Shown: positions 16,844-25,648 of the stretch, piece after piece
How the letters are laid out: every line of letters starts with the position of its first letter
How positions within the stretch are numbered: the first letter of the stretch is position 1
Origin: Pseudonocardia sp. MH-G8
Lineage (GTDB): Bacteria > Actinomycetota > Actinomycetes > Mycobacteriales > Pseudonocardiaceae
Reading direction: 5' to 3'
Length of the DNA stretch: 64,000 nt
Assembly (NCBI RefSeq): GCF_002262885.1
Contig: NZ_NKYF01000001.1
Span: 806,001 to 870,000 of the forward strand
Made by a program: the position numbers and the translations under genes
Notes under the pieces: model-generated
The model's database searches: none
Told to the model about the DNA's origin: nothing
The model's input: the letters and a program-made list of their open reading frames with translations, nothing else

Positions 16844-18055
16844 TCAGGACCGCGGCTTCTGGGAGAGGACGCCGGCCACCACGACGACGAGCAGCGCGGC
16901 GGCCGGGACCACGACCAGACCCAGGCGCAGGCTGCTCGCGTCGGCGACGGCGCCGACGACGGGCGGTGACAGCAGGAAGCCCAGCCGCATCAACCAGGAG
17001 ACGATCGTGAGGCCCGTGCCGGGCTTCAGGCCCGGGAGCTCGTCGGCCTCGTGCATCGCCGCGGGCACCAGCGTGGCCACGCCCAGCCCGGCCGCCGCGA
17101 ACCCGAGGATCGTGCCGGGGACGGTCGGGTAGGCCAGGGCGAGTGCCATGCCGCCCGCGGCCACCAGCCCGCCGGCGCGGGCGACCGTGCGCTGCCCGAA
17201 CCGGTCCACGAGCCGGTCGCCGCACAGGCGCCCGACGAACTGCGCGCCCACCAGGGCGATGTAGCCCCAGGCAGCGACGGCGACCGGGGCGGCGAGCGGG
17301 CCGGAGAGGTAGATCGCCGCCCACGAGTTGCCCGCGTCCTCCACGACCGTGGCGGCCATCGCGATCAGCACCAGCGCCGCGACGACGAGGACCGTGCGGG
17401 TCCCGATGGCCCGACCGCCCCTTCCGGATGCGCTCCCGCCGTCGGCCACGGTCCCGTCGACGGGTTCCACCTCCGGGCCCGGGAGGCAGAACCGCAGGGC
17501 CACCAGCGCGACGACGGCGAACAGCGCCGCGGAGACCGACAGGTGGATCCCCCGCGGCAGGCCCGCGGCGATCGCTTCGGCGGCCATCGCCCCGCCGGTC
17601 ACGGCTCCGATCGACCAGACCGCGTGGAAGGAGTTGATGATCGAGCGCCCGTACCGGCGCTGCACCCGCAAGCCGTGGGCGTTCTGCGCCACGTCGGTGA
17701 CCGCGTCCATCGCGCCCGCCAGGAACAGCGCGGCGGCGAAGGCCCAGACCGACGGAGCGACACCGGCGACCAGCGCGCCCGCACCGGTCAGCACCGTGCC
17801 CGCCGTCGCCGCTCTCGCCGACCCGAAGCGGCGGACGAGCACCCCGGCCGCCGCCCCCGCGATGATCGCGCCGGTGGGGAACGCCGCGACCGACAGTCCG
17901 TAGACGGCGTTGCTGAGCCCGAGGTCGGCCTTCACCTGCGGGTAGCGCGGGATCAGGTTGGCGAACAGCGCCCCGTTCGTGAAGAACAGCGCCGCCACCG
18001 CGGCCCGGGCACGACGGTCGGCCAGGCCGGGGCGGGCCACGGACTCCACGCTCAT
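16844..18055 (-). CDS. MFS transporter controlled by an adjacent TetR regulator
   Basis: The ~403-residue protein has about twelve hydrophobic segments, beginning ALFFTNGALFANLIPRYPQV and including a loop GVLVRRFGSARAAT between helices 2 and 3, the usual MFS basic motif region. It resembles the sugar- or drug-exporter-like group of small MFS proteins; the substrate is unknown. The start is taken as ATG at 18055. Another ATG at 18073 lies on the far side of a perfect palindrome that probably is the operator. It is divergent from the TetR gene at 18122. Confidence 0.85.
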   Translation of the reverse strand: MSVESVARPGLADRRARAAVAALFFTNGALFANLIPRYPQVKADLGLSNAVYGLSVAAFPTGAIIAGAAAGVLVRRFGSARAATAGTVLTGAGALVAGVAPSVWAFAAALFLAGAMDAVTDVAQNAHGLRVQRRYGRSIINSFHAVWSIGAVTGGAMAAEAIAAGLPRGIHLSVSAALFAVVALVALRFCLPGPEVEPVDGTVADGGSASGRGGRAIGTRTVLVVAALVLIAMAATVVEDAGNSWAAIYLSGPLAAPVAVAAWGYIALVGAQFVGRLCGDRLVDRFGQRTVARAGGLVAAGGMALALAYPTVPGTILGFAAAGLGVATLVPAAMHEADELPGLKPGTGLTIVSWLMRLGFLLSPPVVGAVADASSLRLGLVVVPAAALLVVVVAGVLSQKPRS

Positions 18056-18073
18056 GCGTACGATCGTACGCAT
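18054..18073. promoter_or_regulatory. Perfect 20-bp palindrome, probable TetR operator
   Basis: ATGCGTACGATCGTACGCAT is a perfect palindrome between the divergent MFS and TetR genes. Two of its bases belong to the MFS start codon, so a bound repressor would sit at the very start of that gene. The length and symmetry suit a TetR dimer. Confidence 0.75.
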
Positions 18074-18121
18074 CAGGCTCGGCGCGCGACCTGTGAGTGC
18101 TGTCGCACGGGAGGCACGACC

Positions 18122-18703
18122 ATGACCGGGAACGAGCGCACCACGCCGACCCGCCGCTTCGACCCGCACCGGCGCGACCGGATCATCGACACGTGCCTCG
18201 ACGTCATCGCCGAGGCCGGCGTCGCCGGCACCTCCCACCGCCGGGTGGCCGCGGCCGCCGGAGTGCCGCTCGGGTCGATGACCTACCACTTCGCCGGCAT
18301 CGACGAGCTCCTGCACGAAGCCTTCACGCGCTTCGCCCACTCCGTCAGTGACCGGTTCGCCCAGCACATGACCGCCGCCGACGACCTCGCCGCCGCGCGG
18401 CGCGCCGTCGCCGACCTCATCACGCGCCACACCCTGGCCGACCAGCGCGACCTGGTCCTGACCCAGGAGCTCTACACCCTGGCCGCCCGCGACCCCCGCT
18501 ACCGCCGGATCACCAACGCCTGGATGGCGCGCAGCCGCGCCGCGCTCGAGCAGCACTTCGACCCGACGACCGCCCGCCTGCTGGACGCGCTGATCGAGGG
18601 CCTGACCCTGCACCGCGCCCTCGACACCGAGCCCCACGACAGCGCCACCGTGCTCGACGCGGTGCACCGCATCACCGCGGCCCCACGGATGGGCGGAACG
18701 TGA
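18122..18703 (+). CDS. TetR-family transcriptional regulator
   Basis: 193 residues. The N-terminal DNA-binding domain contains DRIIDTCLDVIAEAGVAG, then SHRRVAAAAGVPLGSMTYHF, the characteristic helix-turn-helix. The C-terminal ligand domain is of the group that includes YcnC-like regulators. The divergent MFS gene and the palindrome between them make autoregulation and control of the transporter likely. The ligand cannot be inferred. Confidence 0.88.
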   Translation: MTGNERTTPTRRFDPHRRDRIIDTCLDVIAEAGVAGTSHRRVAAAAGVPLGSMTYHFAGIDELLHEAFTRFAHSVSDRFAQHMTAADDLAAARRAVADLITRHTLADQRDLVLTQELYTLAARDPRYRRITNAWMARSRAALEQHFDPTTARLLDALIEGLTLHRALDTEPHDSATVLDAVHRITAAPRMGGT

Positions 18704-18745
18704 GCGCTGTCGGAACTTGAGCTGAGGGCCGTCCGGGCATGCGAA

Positions 18746-18778
18746 AACGGCCCTCAGGAGGATCTCCTGAGGGCCGTT
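18746..18778 (-). terminator. Intrinsic terminator of the tRNA-fMet gene
   Basis: Perfect 15-bp arms AACGGCCCTCAGGAG and CTCCTGAGGGCCGTT surround a 3-base loop, beginning 7 bp after the tRNA 3' end and followed on the minus strand by TTTT. It could also stop transcription from the TetR side. Confidence 0.8.
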
Positions 18779-18785
18779 CACGTAG

Positions 18786-18859
18786 TAGCGGGGGTAGGAT
18801 TCGAACCTACGACCTCTGGGTTATGAGCCCAGCGAGCTACCGAGCTGCTCCACCCCGCG
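18786..18859 (-). tRNA. Initiator tRNA-Met (CAT anticodon)
   Basis: 74 nt fold into a full cloverleaf: acceptor CGCGGGG/CCCCGCT with an unpaired first position, D arm GAGC/GCTC, anticodon arm CTGGG-CTCATAA-CCCAG, and T arm GTAGG-TTCGAAT-CCTAC. The unpaired 1:72 position and the three GGG/CCC pairs next to the anticodon are the marks of initiator tRNA. CCA is not encoded. Confidence 0.95.
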
Positions 18860-19115
18860 CCGTTGGTGTAACTCTTTGCTGTTGTGACTCGAACAGTACA
18901 CCTCCCCGAAACGCCCCTGCAGGGGGGGTCCCCTTAGGTCCGGGACACCCGCTGACCAGGGCCGGAGCGGAGCCGGGCCGGATTGGCCGTGATCGCGCCG
19001 GTCGCGCCGGGCAGCCGAGGATCTGCCGCCACGCGCCCTGATCCCGCGCACGCTGCCCCGACGCCCGCGACGACTCCCGCCGCGCCGCATCCCGTCCGCG
19101 CAGGGAGACACCGAG
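18860..19115. other. Intergenic region upstream of tRNA-fMet
   Basis: About 250 bp between the tRNA 5' end and the terminator of the UPF0182 gene. It must hold the tRNA promoter on the minus strand. No gene with convincing coding signature was seen on either strand. Confidence 0.5.
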
Positions 19116-19176
19116 ACACGTCGGGGCCGTACTGCCGCTCAGATGGTCCGAGCAGAGCAGTACGGCCCCGAGGTGT
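19116..19176. terminator. Hairpin after the UPF0182 gene
   Basis: Twenty-base arms (ACACGTCGGGGCCGTACTGC at 19116-19135, and its complement at 19157-19176) match at 19 positions around a 21-base loop. It lies 19 bp beyond the stop of the minus-strand gene. Confidence 0.65.
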
Positions 19177-19195
19177 GCCTCTGTGAGGCGTGGGG

Positions 19196-22147
19196 TCAGC
19201 CGCCCGGCGAGGGAGCCGGTGCCTGCCCGTTCGCCTGCTGGAACTGCTGGACCGCCGCGTCCAGGGCCTGCAACGCCCGGCCCTGTGCCGCGAAGTCACC
19301 GCTCTGGTTGGCCGCGCGGAGGTCGCTGATGGCCTGCTGGATGGACGCGGCCGCCGTGGCGACCTGCGGGTTCGCAGCACCCGGCGTACCCGCGGGAGCA
19401 GGCGTGCCGCCCTCCGCCGGTGTTGCCGGTGCACCGGGTGCGGTGGGCACCGCGGCGCCGGCGCCGGCGCCGAACACCTGGTCGAGCGCCGCCTGCAGAC
19501 CCGGGGCGAAGCCGACCCGGCCGTTGTAGAAGACCAGCACCCGGGCCAGCTGCGGATAGCTGCTCTCCTGGTTGGCCCGCTCGATGTACACGGGTTCCAC
19601 GAACAGCAGGCCACCGGCCACGGGTAACGTCAGCAGGTTGCCGTACTCGACCGTGCTCTGCCCGTTGCGCGAGAGCAGACCGATCTGCTCACTCACCTCC
19701 GGCGAGCTGATGAGCCGGCTCTGCACGAGTTGTGGGCCTTGGGTCGTGGTGTTGTCGGGCAATCGGAGCAGGGTCATCTGCCCGTACGTCTCCGGATCGG
19801 AGCTCACCGAGAGGTACGCGGACAGGAACTCGCGTTCCTGGAACACGAGTGCGCTGGTGAGCTGGAACGTCGGATCCGTCGAACCGGGTTCCCCCGGCTG
19901 TCCGGCCACGATGTAGTACGGCGGCTGCGGCAGCGCGCTCCCGCCGCCCCCCGCGTTCTGCGGCGACGGGTCGGACGGCACGTTCCAGAACGACACGTTG
20001 TTGTAGAAGTCGCCCGGCGTGTCGACGTGGTAGCGCGTGAGCAGCTGGCGCTGGACCTTGAACTGGTCCTCCGGGTACCGCAGGTGCGAGCGCAGGCTCT
20101 CGCTGATCTCGCCGGCCGGCTTCACCGATCCCGGGAACGTCTTCATCCAGGTCTGGAGCACGGGGTCGGTCTCGTCGAACGCGTACAGGTCGACCGTGCC
20201 GTCGTAGGCGTCGACGGTGGCCTTCACCGAGTTGCGCAGGTAGCTGATGTCACGGTCGAGTTCCGGACGGACGCCACCCTGGCCGGGCTGCAGTGCGTCG
20301 GCGGTCGACTCACCCAACGGGGTGCGTTCCGCGTAGGGGTAGTTCTCGAGCGTCGTGTAGCCGTCGACGATCCACTTGATGCGCCCGTCCACGACCGCGG
20401 GGTACGGGTCACCGTCGGTGGTGAGCCATGGCGCCGCCGCCTTGACGCGGTCGGCGGGATCCCGCACGTACATGATCTTCGAGTTCTCGTTGATCGAGCT
20501 GTTGAACAGGATGTTCCGCTCGCCGTAGAACAACGCGAAGGCCAGCCGGTTGACGACGTTGCCCAGCGACACACCGCCCTGGCCGGTGTAGGTGTAGCGC
20601 TCGGTGTCGGAGTCGTACTCGACGGGGGGCCCGCCCTCCTCGGCCCCGACGATCGAGTACGTGTCCATCAGCTCGCCGTAGTAGGTGCGTGGCTCCTGCA
20701 CCTGGAGGCTCTCGGGGACGTCCGGGTTGTCGGCCGTGCCGGTGTCGACGCTGGTGAACACCGGCAGCCCGCCCTCGCCACCTTGGTCCTCGAGCTCGGC
20801 GTTGATCTCGTTGGCCGGCGCGGTGACCATCCCGTTGCCGTGCGTGTAGACCAGGTGCTGGTTGATCCACTCGGTCTGGTTGCCGGAGAGGCCGCTGGTG
20901 TCCAGCTCCCGCAGCGCCACGACGAGGTCCTGCATCTGGCCGTCGATGTCGTACCGGTCGATGTCGAGCTGCGCGGGGAACCCGTAGAAGGCACGCAGCT
21001 GCTGGAACTGGGTGAAGGTCCGCTCGACCTTCGCCGGGTCCAGCAGCCGGATGTTGGGGATCGTCGCCGTCTCCGCGCGCACCTCGGCCGGCGTGGCCTC
21101 CGACTGCCCGCTGTAGGAGATCTCGTTGATGTCGGTGAGCCCGAACGCCTGCCGCGTGGCGGCGATGTTGCGCTCGATCGAGAGCGCCTCGCGCTGCTGC
21201 GCGTTGGGCGCCACCGAGAACTGCTGCAGCACCTGCGGCCAGGCCGCGCCGATCAGGACGCTGGACAGCACCAGCAGCACGGTGGCGATGGCCGGCAGCT
21301 GCAGGTTGCGGCGGAACACCGCCGCGAAGAAGGCCGCGGCGCAGATCAGCGAGATGAACAGCAGGATCAGCTTCGCGGGCATGACCGCGTTGAGGTCGGT
21401 GTAGGTGGCACCGGTGAAGATGTCGCTGCGCTGGCTGAACAGCAACTCGTAGCGGTCGAGGTAGTAGGCCACCGCCTTGAGCAGCACGAACACGCCGGCG
21501 ATGATCGCGAGCTGCGCCCGTGCGGCGGACGAGACCTGGCCCGCCCGCCCGGTGAGCCGGATGCCGCCGAAGATGTAGTGCGTGACCAGCGAGACCACGA
21601 AGCTGATGGCGACGGCGACGAACAGCCAGTCCAGCACGTAGCGCAGGAACGGCAGCTGGAACGCGTAGAAGCTGACGTCGATGCCGAACTCGGGGTCGGT
21701 GACGCCGAACGGAGTGGAGTTCAGGAACATCTGGACGGTCTGCCAGTCGCCCTGCGCGGCGAGGCCCGCGATCACGCCGATGACCACGGGGATGCCGATG
21801 GCGAACAACCGCAGCCGCTGGATGATGACCGTGCGGTAACGCGCGATCGGGTCCTCGGGGCCGCTCACCGGCACGAAGACCGGCCGCGTGCGGTAGGCGA
21901 TCCACAGCGACAGCGCCACGAGGCCGCCGATCAGCAGCGCGCCGACCAGGAACTGCACGATCTGGGTGAACAGGACCGTGGTGAACACGCCGCGGAAGCC
22001 GACCTCGCCGAACCACAGCCAGTCGACATAGAAGTTGATCAGGCGTGAGCCGCCCAGCAGCAGCAGCACCAGCAGCCCGGCGACGGCGAGCAGGATCCGG
22101 GTTCGGCGGGTCAGCGACGGGGCTCCCGCCGGGGGCCGCATGGCCAC
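19196..22147 (-). CDS. UPF0182-family large membrane protein
   Basis: 983 residues. The N-terminal ~330 contain about seven membrane helices (first: ILLAVAGLLVLLLLGGSRLI). The long remainder is extracytoplasmic and includes ATRQAFGLTDINEISYSG, LRAFYGFPAQLDIDRYDIDG and YRLAFALFYGERNILF-like blocks of the UPF0182 family. The last ~90 residues are Ala/Pro/Gly/Gln-rich. It corresponds to M. tuberculosis Rv3193c and starts the conserved block that continues to the end of this window. Function unknown in the family. GTG at 22147 or ATG at 22141 may be the start. Confidence 0.92.
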   Translation of the reverse strand: MAMRPPAGAPSLTRRTRILLAVAGLLVLLLLGGSRLINFYVDWLWFGEVGFRGVFTTVLFTQIVQFLVGALLIGGLVALSLWIAYRTRPVFVPVSGPEDPIARYRTVIIQRLRLFAIGIPVVIGVIAGLAAQGDWQTVQMFLNSTPFGVTDPEFGIDVSFYAFQLPFLRYVLDWLFVAVAISFVVSLVTHYIFGGIRLTGRAGQVSSAARAQLAIIAGVFVLLKAVAYYLDRYELLFSQRSDIFTGATYTDLNAVMPAKLILLFISLICAAAFFAAVFRRNLQLPAIATVLLVLSSVLIGAAWPQVLQQFSVAPNAQQREALSIERNIAATRQAFGLTDINEISYSGQSEATPAEVRAETATIPNIRLLDPAKVERTFTQFQQLRAFYGFPAQLDIDRYDIDGQMQDLVVALRELDTSGLSGNQTEWINQHLVYTHGNGMVTAPANEINAELEDQGGEGGLPVFTSVDTGTADNPDVPESLQVQEPRTYYGELMDTYSIVGAEEGGPPVEYDSDTERYTYTGQGGVSLGNVVNRLAFALFYGERNILFNSSINENSKIMYVRDPADRVKAAAPWLTTDGDPYPAVVDGRIKWIVDGYTTLENYPYAERTPLGESTADALQPGQGGVRPELDRDISYLRNSVKATVDAYDGTVDLYAFDETDPVLQTWMKTFPGSVKPAGEISESLRSHLRYPEDQFKVQRQLLTRYHVDTPGDFYNNVSFWNVPSDPSPQNAGGGGSALPQPPYYIVAGQPGEPGSTDPTFQLTSALVFQEREFLSAYLSVSSDPETYGQMTLLRLPDNTTTQGPQLVQSRLISSPEVSEQIGLLSRNGQSTVEYGNLLTLPVAGGLLFVEPVYIERANQESSYPQLARVLVFYNGRVGFAPGLQAALDQVFGAGAGAAVPTAPGAPATPAEGGTPAPAGTPGAANPQVATAAASIQQAISDLRAANQSGDFAAQGRALQALDAAVQQFQQANGQAPAPSPGG

Positions 22148-22331
22148 AGGGCACGCTCCAGCTGTTCGGGTGTGGGCTTCGAGGCGCCCTCCCGGCCCGG
22201 TGCGGCAGCGACCTGCTCAGATCGCCCCCGGCCGGCCCGACCGCGCGCCCTGCTGACCCAACTCTACGGACAGGGTGTGGAGTTCCCGTTCGGGCCTCGA
22301 AATGTCCGGGATTCCCGGTTCGAGAGGGCCC

Positions 22332-23345
22332 CTAGCAGGACGGGACGGGCTGACCGGCGTTCAGCGCCTCGAGGGCCAGTACCGCGTCGTGCAGCGCGTT
22401 GACGCGGATGAGCTGCAGACCCGGGTTGGTCTCCACCGCCTCCGCGCAGTTCGCGTCCGGGACGAGGAAGACGGTGGCGCCCTCGTCGTGCGCGCGCCGC
22501 ATCTTGAACGGGATCCCGTTGATCGGCGTGACCGTCCCGCCCGCGTCGATCGCACCGGTGCCCGCGACGAAACGGCCGCCCGTGAGCTCGCCGGGGGTGA
22601 GCTTGTCGACCACGGCCAGCGAGAACATCAGGCCCGCCGACGGTCCGCCGACGCCGCCGAGGCTGATCCGGATGTCGCCGTCGCGCAGGACGCCGCCGAG
22701 CACCACGCCGAGCAACCCTTGCGCGCCGTCCGGACGCGCCACCAGCGCGATGTCCCGCTCCTGCACCTCTGCCCCGCGCCGGAACTGCACCGTGACGACG
22801 TCGCCCGGCTGGGTGGTCGTCAGCACGTCGGAGACCTCGCGCACCGAGTCCATCGGCTGCTGCGCCACCGCGAGCAGTTCGTCGCCGGGCTGCAGGACGG
22901 CGGCGGCCGGGGTGTCGGGCACCAGGGCGGAGACGACCACCGTGGCGGGGATGTGCAACTCGGCGAGCGCGGCGGCCTCGGCGTTGGCCTCCGACGAGGA
23001 GAACTGGGCGGTGTTCTGCTGCTGGATCTCGTCGAGGGACATGTCCGACGGGAAGATCGGCTCACGCGGCACCACCTGGCTGTCCGACGCGGCCCAGAAC
23101 CCGAGCGCCGCGAACATCGTCAACCGGTCCGTGACCGACACGGTCGTCATGTTCAGCTGGCCCGACGTCGGGTACGACGGCTGGCCCTCGACCGTGACGA
23201 CGGGGTCGCCCTCGATGTCGCCGAGCGTGTCGTAGGTCGGGCCGGGCCCCAGCGCCACCATCGGCACCGGCAGCGTGGCGCCGAGCACCCCCAGGGCCAG
23301 CGCCAGCATGGCCGCGGAGGCGACGGTCCAGGTCCGGCGGTTCAC
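22332..23345 (-). CDS. YlbL-type PDZ / Lon-like serine protease
   Basis: 337 residues from a GTG. A membrane anchor lies near residues 8-30. A PDZ domain near 125-200 includes VSALVPDTPAAAVLQPGDELLAV. A Lon-like protease domain at the C-terminus carries the Ser in GGPSAGLMFSLAVVDKL and the Lys in INGIPFKMRRAHDEGA, the Ser-Lys dyad. It probably cleaves membrane or exported proteins from outside. It corresponds to Rv3194c, stands 184 bp upstream of the UPF0182 gene on the same strand, and is divergent from the putative metallopeptidase gene. Confidence 0.9.
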   Translation of the reverse strand: MNRRTWTVASAAMLALALGVLGATLPVPMVALGPGPTYDTLGDIEGDPVVTVEGQPSYPTSGQLNMTTVSVTDRLTMFAALGFWAASDSQVVPREPIFPSDMSLDEIQQQNTAQFSSSEANAEAAALAELHIPATVVVSALVPDTPAAAVLQPGDELLAVAQQPMDSVREVSDVLTTTQPGDVVTVQFRRGAEVQERDIALVARPDGAQGLLGVVLGGVLRDGDIRISLGGVGGPSAGLMFSLAVVDKLTPGELTGGRFVAGTGAIDAGGTVTPINGIPFKMRRAHDEGATVFLVPDANCAEAVETNPGLQLIRVNALHDAVLALEALNAGQPVPSC

Positions 23346-23448
23346 GACCTCACAGCCTATGGGGCGTCTGCGTGGGGTCTGCGTACGGTGCCGGATTGCG
23401 ACCGAGCGCGAACACGTGAGCAGGGCCGACCCGCGTACCGTGGACGCC

Positions 23449-24912
23449 ATGAGTGACACCCCGTTCGGCTTCGGATCCGCCGACCGCGACCCCGACGACG
23501 AGCGGCGCCGCGATGCCGAGCGCCGCGGCGACGGGCCTGCCGACCCCTTCGGGTTCGGCAACATCCCCGGCATGCCCGGGGGTGGCTTCCCGGGGATGCC
23601 CGGGATGCCGGGCATGCCCGGTGGTGCCGGCGGTGCCGGTGGATTCGACGTCAACCAGCTCGGCCAGATGCTGACCCAGCTCGGCCAGATGCTCAGTCAG
23701 GCCCAGACGAGCGGCGACGGCCCGGTCAACTACGACCTCGCCGCGCAGATGGCCCGTCAGCGCCTCGCGACCACGACGTCATCGCTCACGGGCGCGCAGC
23801 GCGCGGCCGTCAGCGACGCGGTGAAGCTCGCCGAGCTGTGGCTCGACGCCGCCACCGACTTCCCGGCGGGCGCCACCGAGACCAAGGCGTGGTCGGCGAG
23901 CGAGTGGGTCGACGCCAGCCTGCCCACGTGGAAGCGGCTGTGCGACCCGGTGGCCCAGCGCGTGTCCAGCGCGTGGGTGGAGGCCATGCCCGAAGAGGTC
24001 CGCTCCGCGGCGGGCCCGATGATCGCGATGCTCGGCCAGATGGGCGGGCTCGCCTTCGGCAGCCAGCTCGGCAACGGCCTCGCCCAGCTCGCGGCCGAGG
24101 TCCTCGGCTCCACCGACATCGGCGTGCCCGTCGGGCCCGATCGCGTGGCCGCCCTGCTGCCGGAGAACGTCGAGAAGTTCACGAAGGACCTCGACCGCCC
24201 GTCCAGCGAAGTGATGATCTTCCTCGCCGCGCGCGAAGCCGCGCACCATCGCCTGTTCGCCCACGTGCCGTGGCTCAAGGAGCGGCTGCTGGGCACGGTC
24301 GAGGAGTACGCGCGCGGCATCCGCGTCGATTCCTCCCGCATCGAGGAGCTCGCCCGCGGCATCGACCCGTCCAACCCGGCCGCCATCGAGGAAGCGATGC
24401 AGTCGGGCATGTTCGAGCCCGAGACCACGCCGGAGCAGAAGGCCGCCCTCGCGCGGCTCGAGACCCTCCTCGCGCTGATCGAGGGCTGGGTCGACGCGGT
24501 CGTCGCCGACGCCGTCGGCGAGCGGCTCCCCGGCGCCGACGCGCTGCGCGAGACGCTGCGCCGTCGCCGTGGCGCAGGTGGCCCCGCCGAGCAGGCGTTC
24601 GCCACGGTCGTCGGGCTGGAGCTGCGGCCGCGCCGGCTGCGCGCGGCCGCTGAGCTGTGGAAGCTGCTCGGCGAGCAGCGCGGGGTCGCCGGCCGCGACG
24701 CGCTCTGGGCCCACCCGGACCTCGTCCCGTCCGCCGACGACCTCGACGATCCCACCGGGTTCGTCGGCCGCGCGGAGCTCGCCGACCCGATCGCCGAGCT
24801 GGAGAAGCTCGCCGGGGAGAAGGCCCCCGAGGAGGGCAGCGGCGCCGAGCGCTCCGAGCGCACGGACAAGACCGACGGTCCCGACGACACCGAGGGGCCT
24901 CAGCAGAGCTGA
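23449..24912 (+). CDS. DUF2342-type putative zinc-dependent metallopeptidase
   Basis: 487 residues. The N-terminal ~75 are low-complexity, Gly/Met/Pro-rich (GMPGGGFPGMPGMPGMPGG). The conserved domain begins near VNYDLAAQMARQRLA and contains FLAAREAAHHRLFAHVPWL near residue 260, which this family carries in place of a classical HEXXH. Annotations call members zinc-dependent metalloproteases, but the active site is not established to my knowledge. Corresponds to Rv3195. ATG at 23449 is chosen; a longer in-frame start at 23275 overlaps the divergent protease gene. Confidence 0.82.
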   Translation: MSDTPFGFGSADRDPDDERRRDAERRGDGPADPFGFGNIPGMPGGGFPGMPGMPGMPGGAGGAGGFDVNQLGQMLTQLGQMLSQAQTSGDGPVNYDLAAQMARQRLATTTSSLTGAQRAAVSDAVKLAELWLDAATDFPAGATETKAWSASEWVDASLPTWKRLCDPVAQRVSSAWVEAMPEEVRSAAGPMIAMLGQMGGLAFGSQLGNGLAQLAAEVLGSTDIGVPVGPDRVAALLPENVEKFTKDLDRPSSEVMIFLAAREAAHHRLFAHVPWLKERLLGTVEEYARGIRVDSSRIEELARGIDPSNPAAIEEAMQSGMFEPETTPEQKAALARLETLLALIEGWVDAVVADAVGERLPGADALRETLRRRRGAGGPAEQAFATVVGLELRPRRLRAAAELWKLLGEQRGVAGRDALWAHPDLVPSADDLDDPTGFVGRAELADPIAELEKLAGEKAPEEGSGAERSERTDKTDGPDDTEGPQQS

Positions 24913-24946
24913 AAGCCGCACCTCGCCGCGATCACCGAACTGGCGG

Positions 24947-25537
24947 TCAGCCGGCGACCTCGGTCGGCTCGGCGGCTTCCGGCTCCTCGGCTTCCGGCTC
25001 GTCGCCGTCGGTGCCCGTCAGCCCGAGCCCGGCGGCCGCGGACAGGCCCTCGAGGTAGCCGATCGCGCGTTCGGCACGGGGGTAGCGCTGCACCCAGGCC
25101 CAGAAGCGCGCGTCGTGCCCGGACTCGAGCAGGTGCGTGAGCTCGTGCACCAGCACGTAGTCGACCACCCAGCCGGGCGCGTCCCGTAGCCGCTCGCTGA
25201 TCCGGATGGTGGCATCAGCCGGCGTGCAGGACGCCCACCGCGTGCGCATCGGCGGCACCCACCGCACGGAGGTGGGCCGGGCCCGACCCTCCAGGTAGCG
25301 GCGCGAGAGCTCCAGGCAGCGCCGTTGCAGCGCGTCATCGCCTGCCCTGCCGGGGGAACGACGACGCGCCTCGCTGCGCTCCAGCCTGCGCACCATCTCG
25401 TCCACCCACCGGCGTTCCTCGGCATCGCTCATCCAGCCGGGGATGAACACGACCACCGTGTCGCCCTCGCGCCGGGCACTGACCATGCGCCGGCGGCGGT
25501 CACTGCGCCGGACCTCCACGACCGCGGGGTGCGCCAT
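24947..25537 (-). CDS. YgjP-like (M48-type) metallopeptidase
   Basis: 196 residues with the zinc motif VLVHELTHLLESGHDARFW near residue 130 (HEXXH plus a downstream His), preceded by MRTRWASCTPADATIRIS, which matches the conserved RWGSCS region of the YgjP/DUF45 family. The C-terminal 25 residues are acidic. Members have no confirmed substrate; some lie next to restriction genes, but here the context is the conserved actinobacterial block. The gene is convergent with the DUF2342 gene and divergent from the ThiF-like gene. Confidence 0.85.
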   Translation of the reverse strand: MAHPAVVEVRRSDRRRRMVSARREGDTVVVFIPGWMSDAEERRWVDEMVRRLERSEARRRSPGRAGDDALQRRCLELSRRYLEGRARPTSVRWVPPMRTRWASCTPADATIRISERLRDAPGWVVDYVLVHELTHLLESGHDARFWAWVQRYPRAERAIGYLEGLSAAAGLGLTGTDGDEPEAEEPEAAEPTEVAG

Positions 25538-25648
25538 CGGGCCAGCCTAATGCCCCGTGCCGTTCCCACGTGGAGCCGGAAACCGTTCATCCCCAGGGGC
25601 TGTGGACAGTCGGAGCGGACCGACGGCCCACTGGTCGACGATCGAGCC

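Noticed and set aside
17051..18121. Upstream extension of the TetR frame over the MFS gene
   Set aside because: The extension is antisense to the MFS gene and lacks homology; the true TetR starts at 18122.
19730..22048. 772-codon plus-strand frame antisense to the UPF0182 gene
   Set aside because: Typical GC-rich shadow frame: low-complexity Arg/Val/Leu/Asp content and no recognisable motifs, opposite a clear conserved gene.
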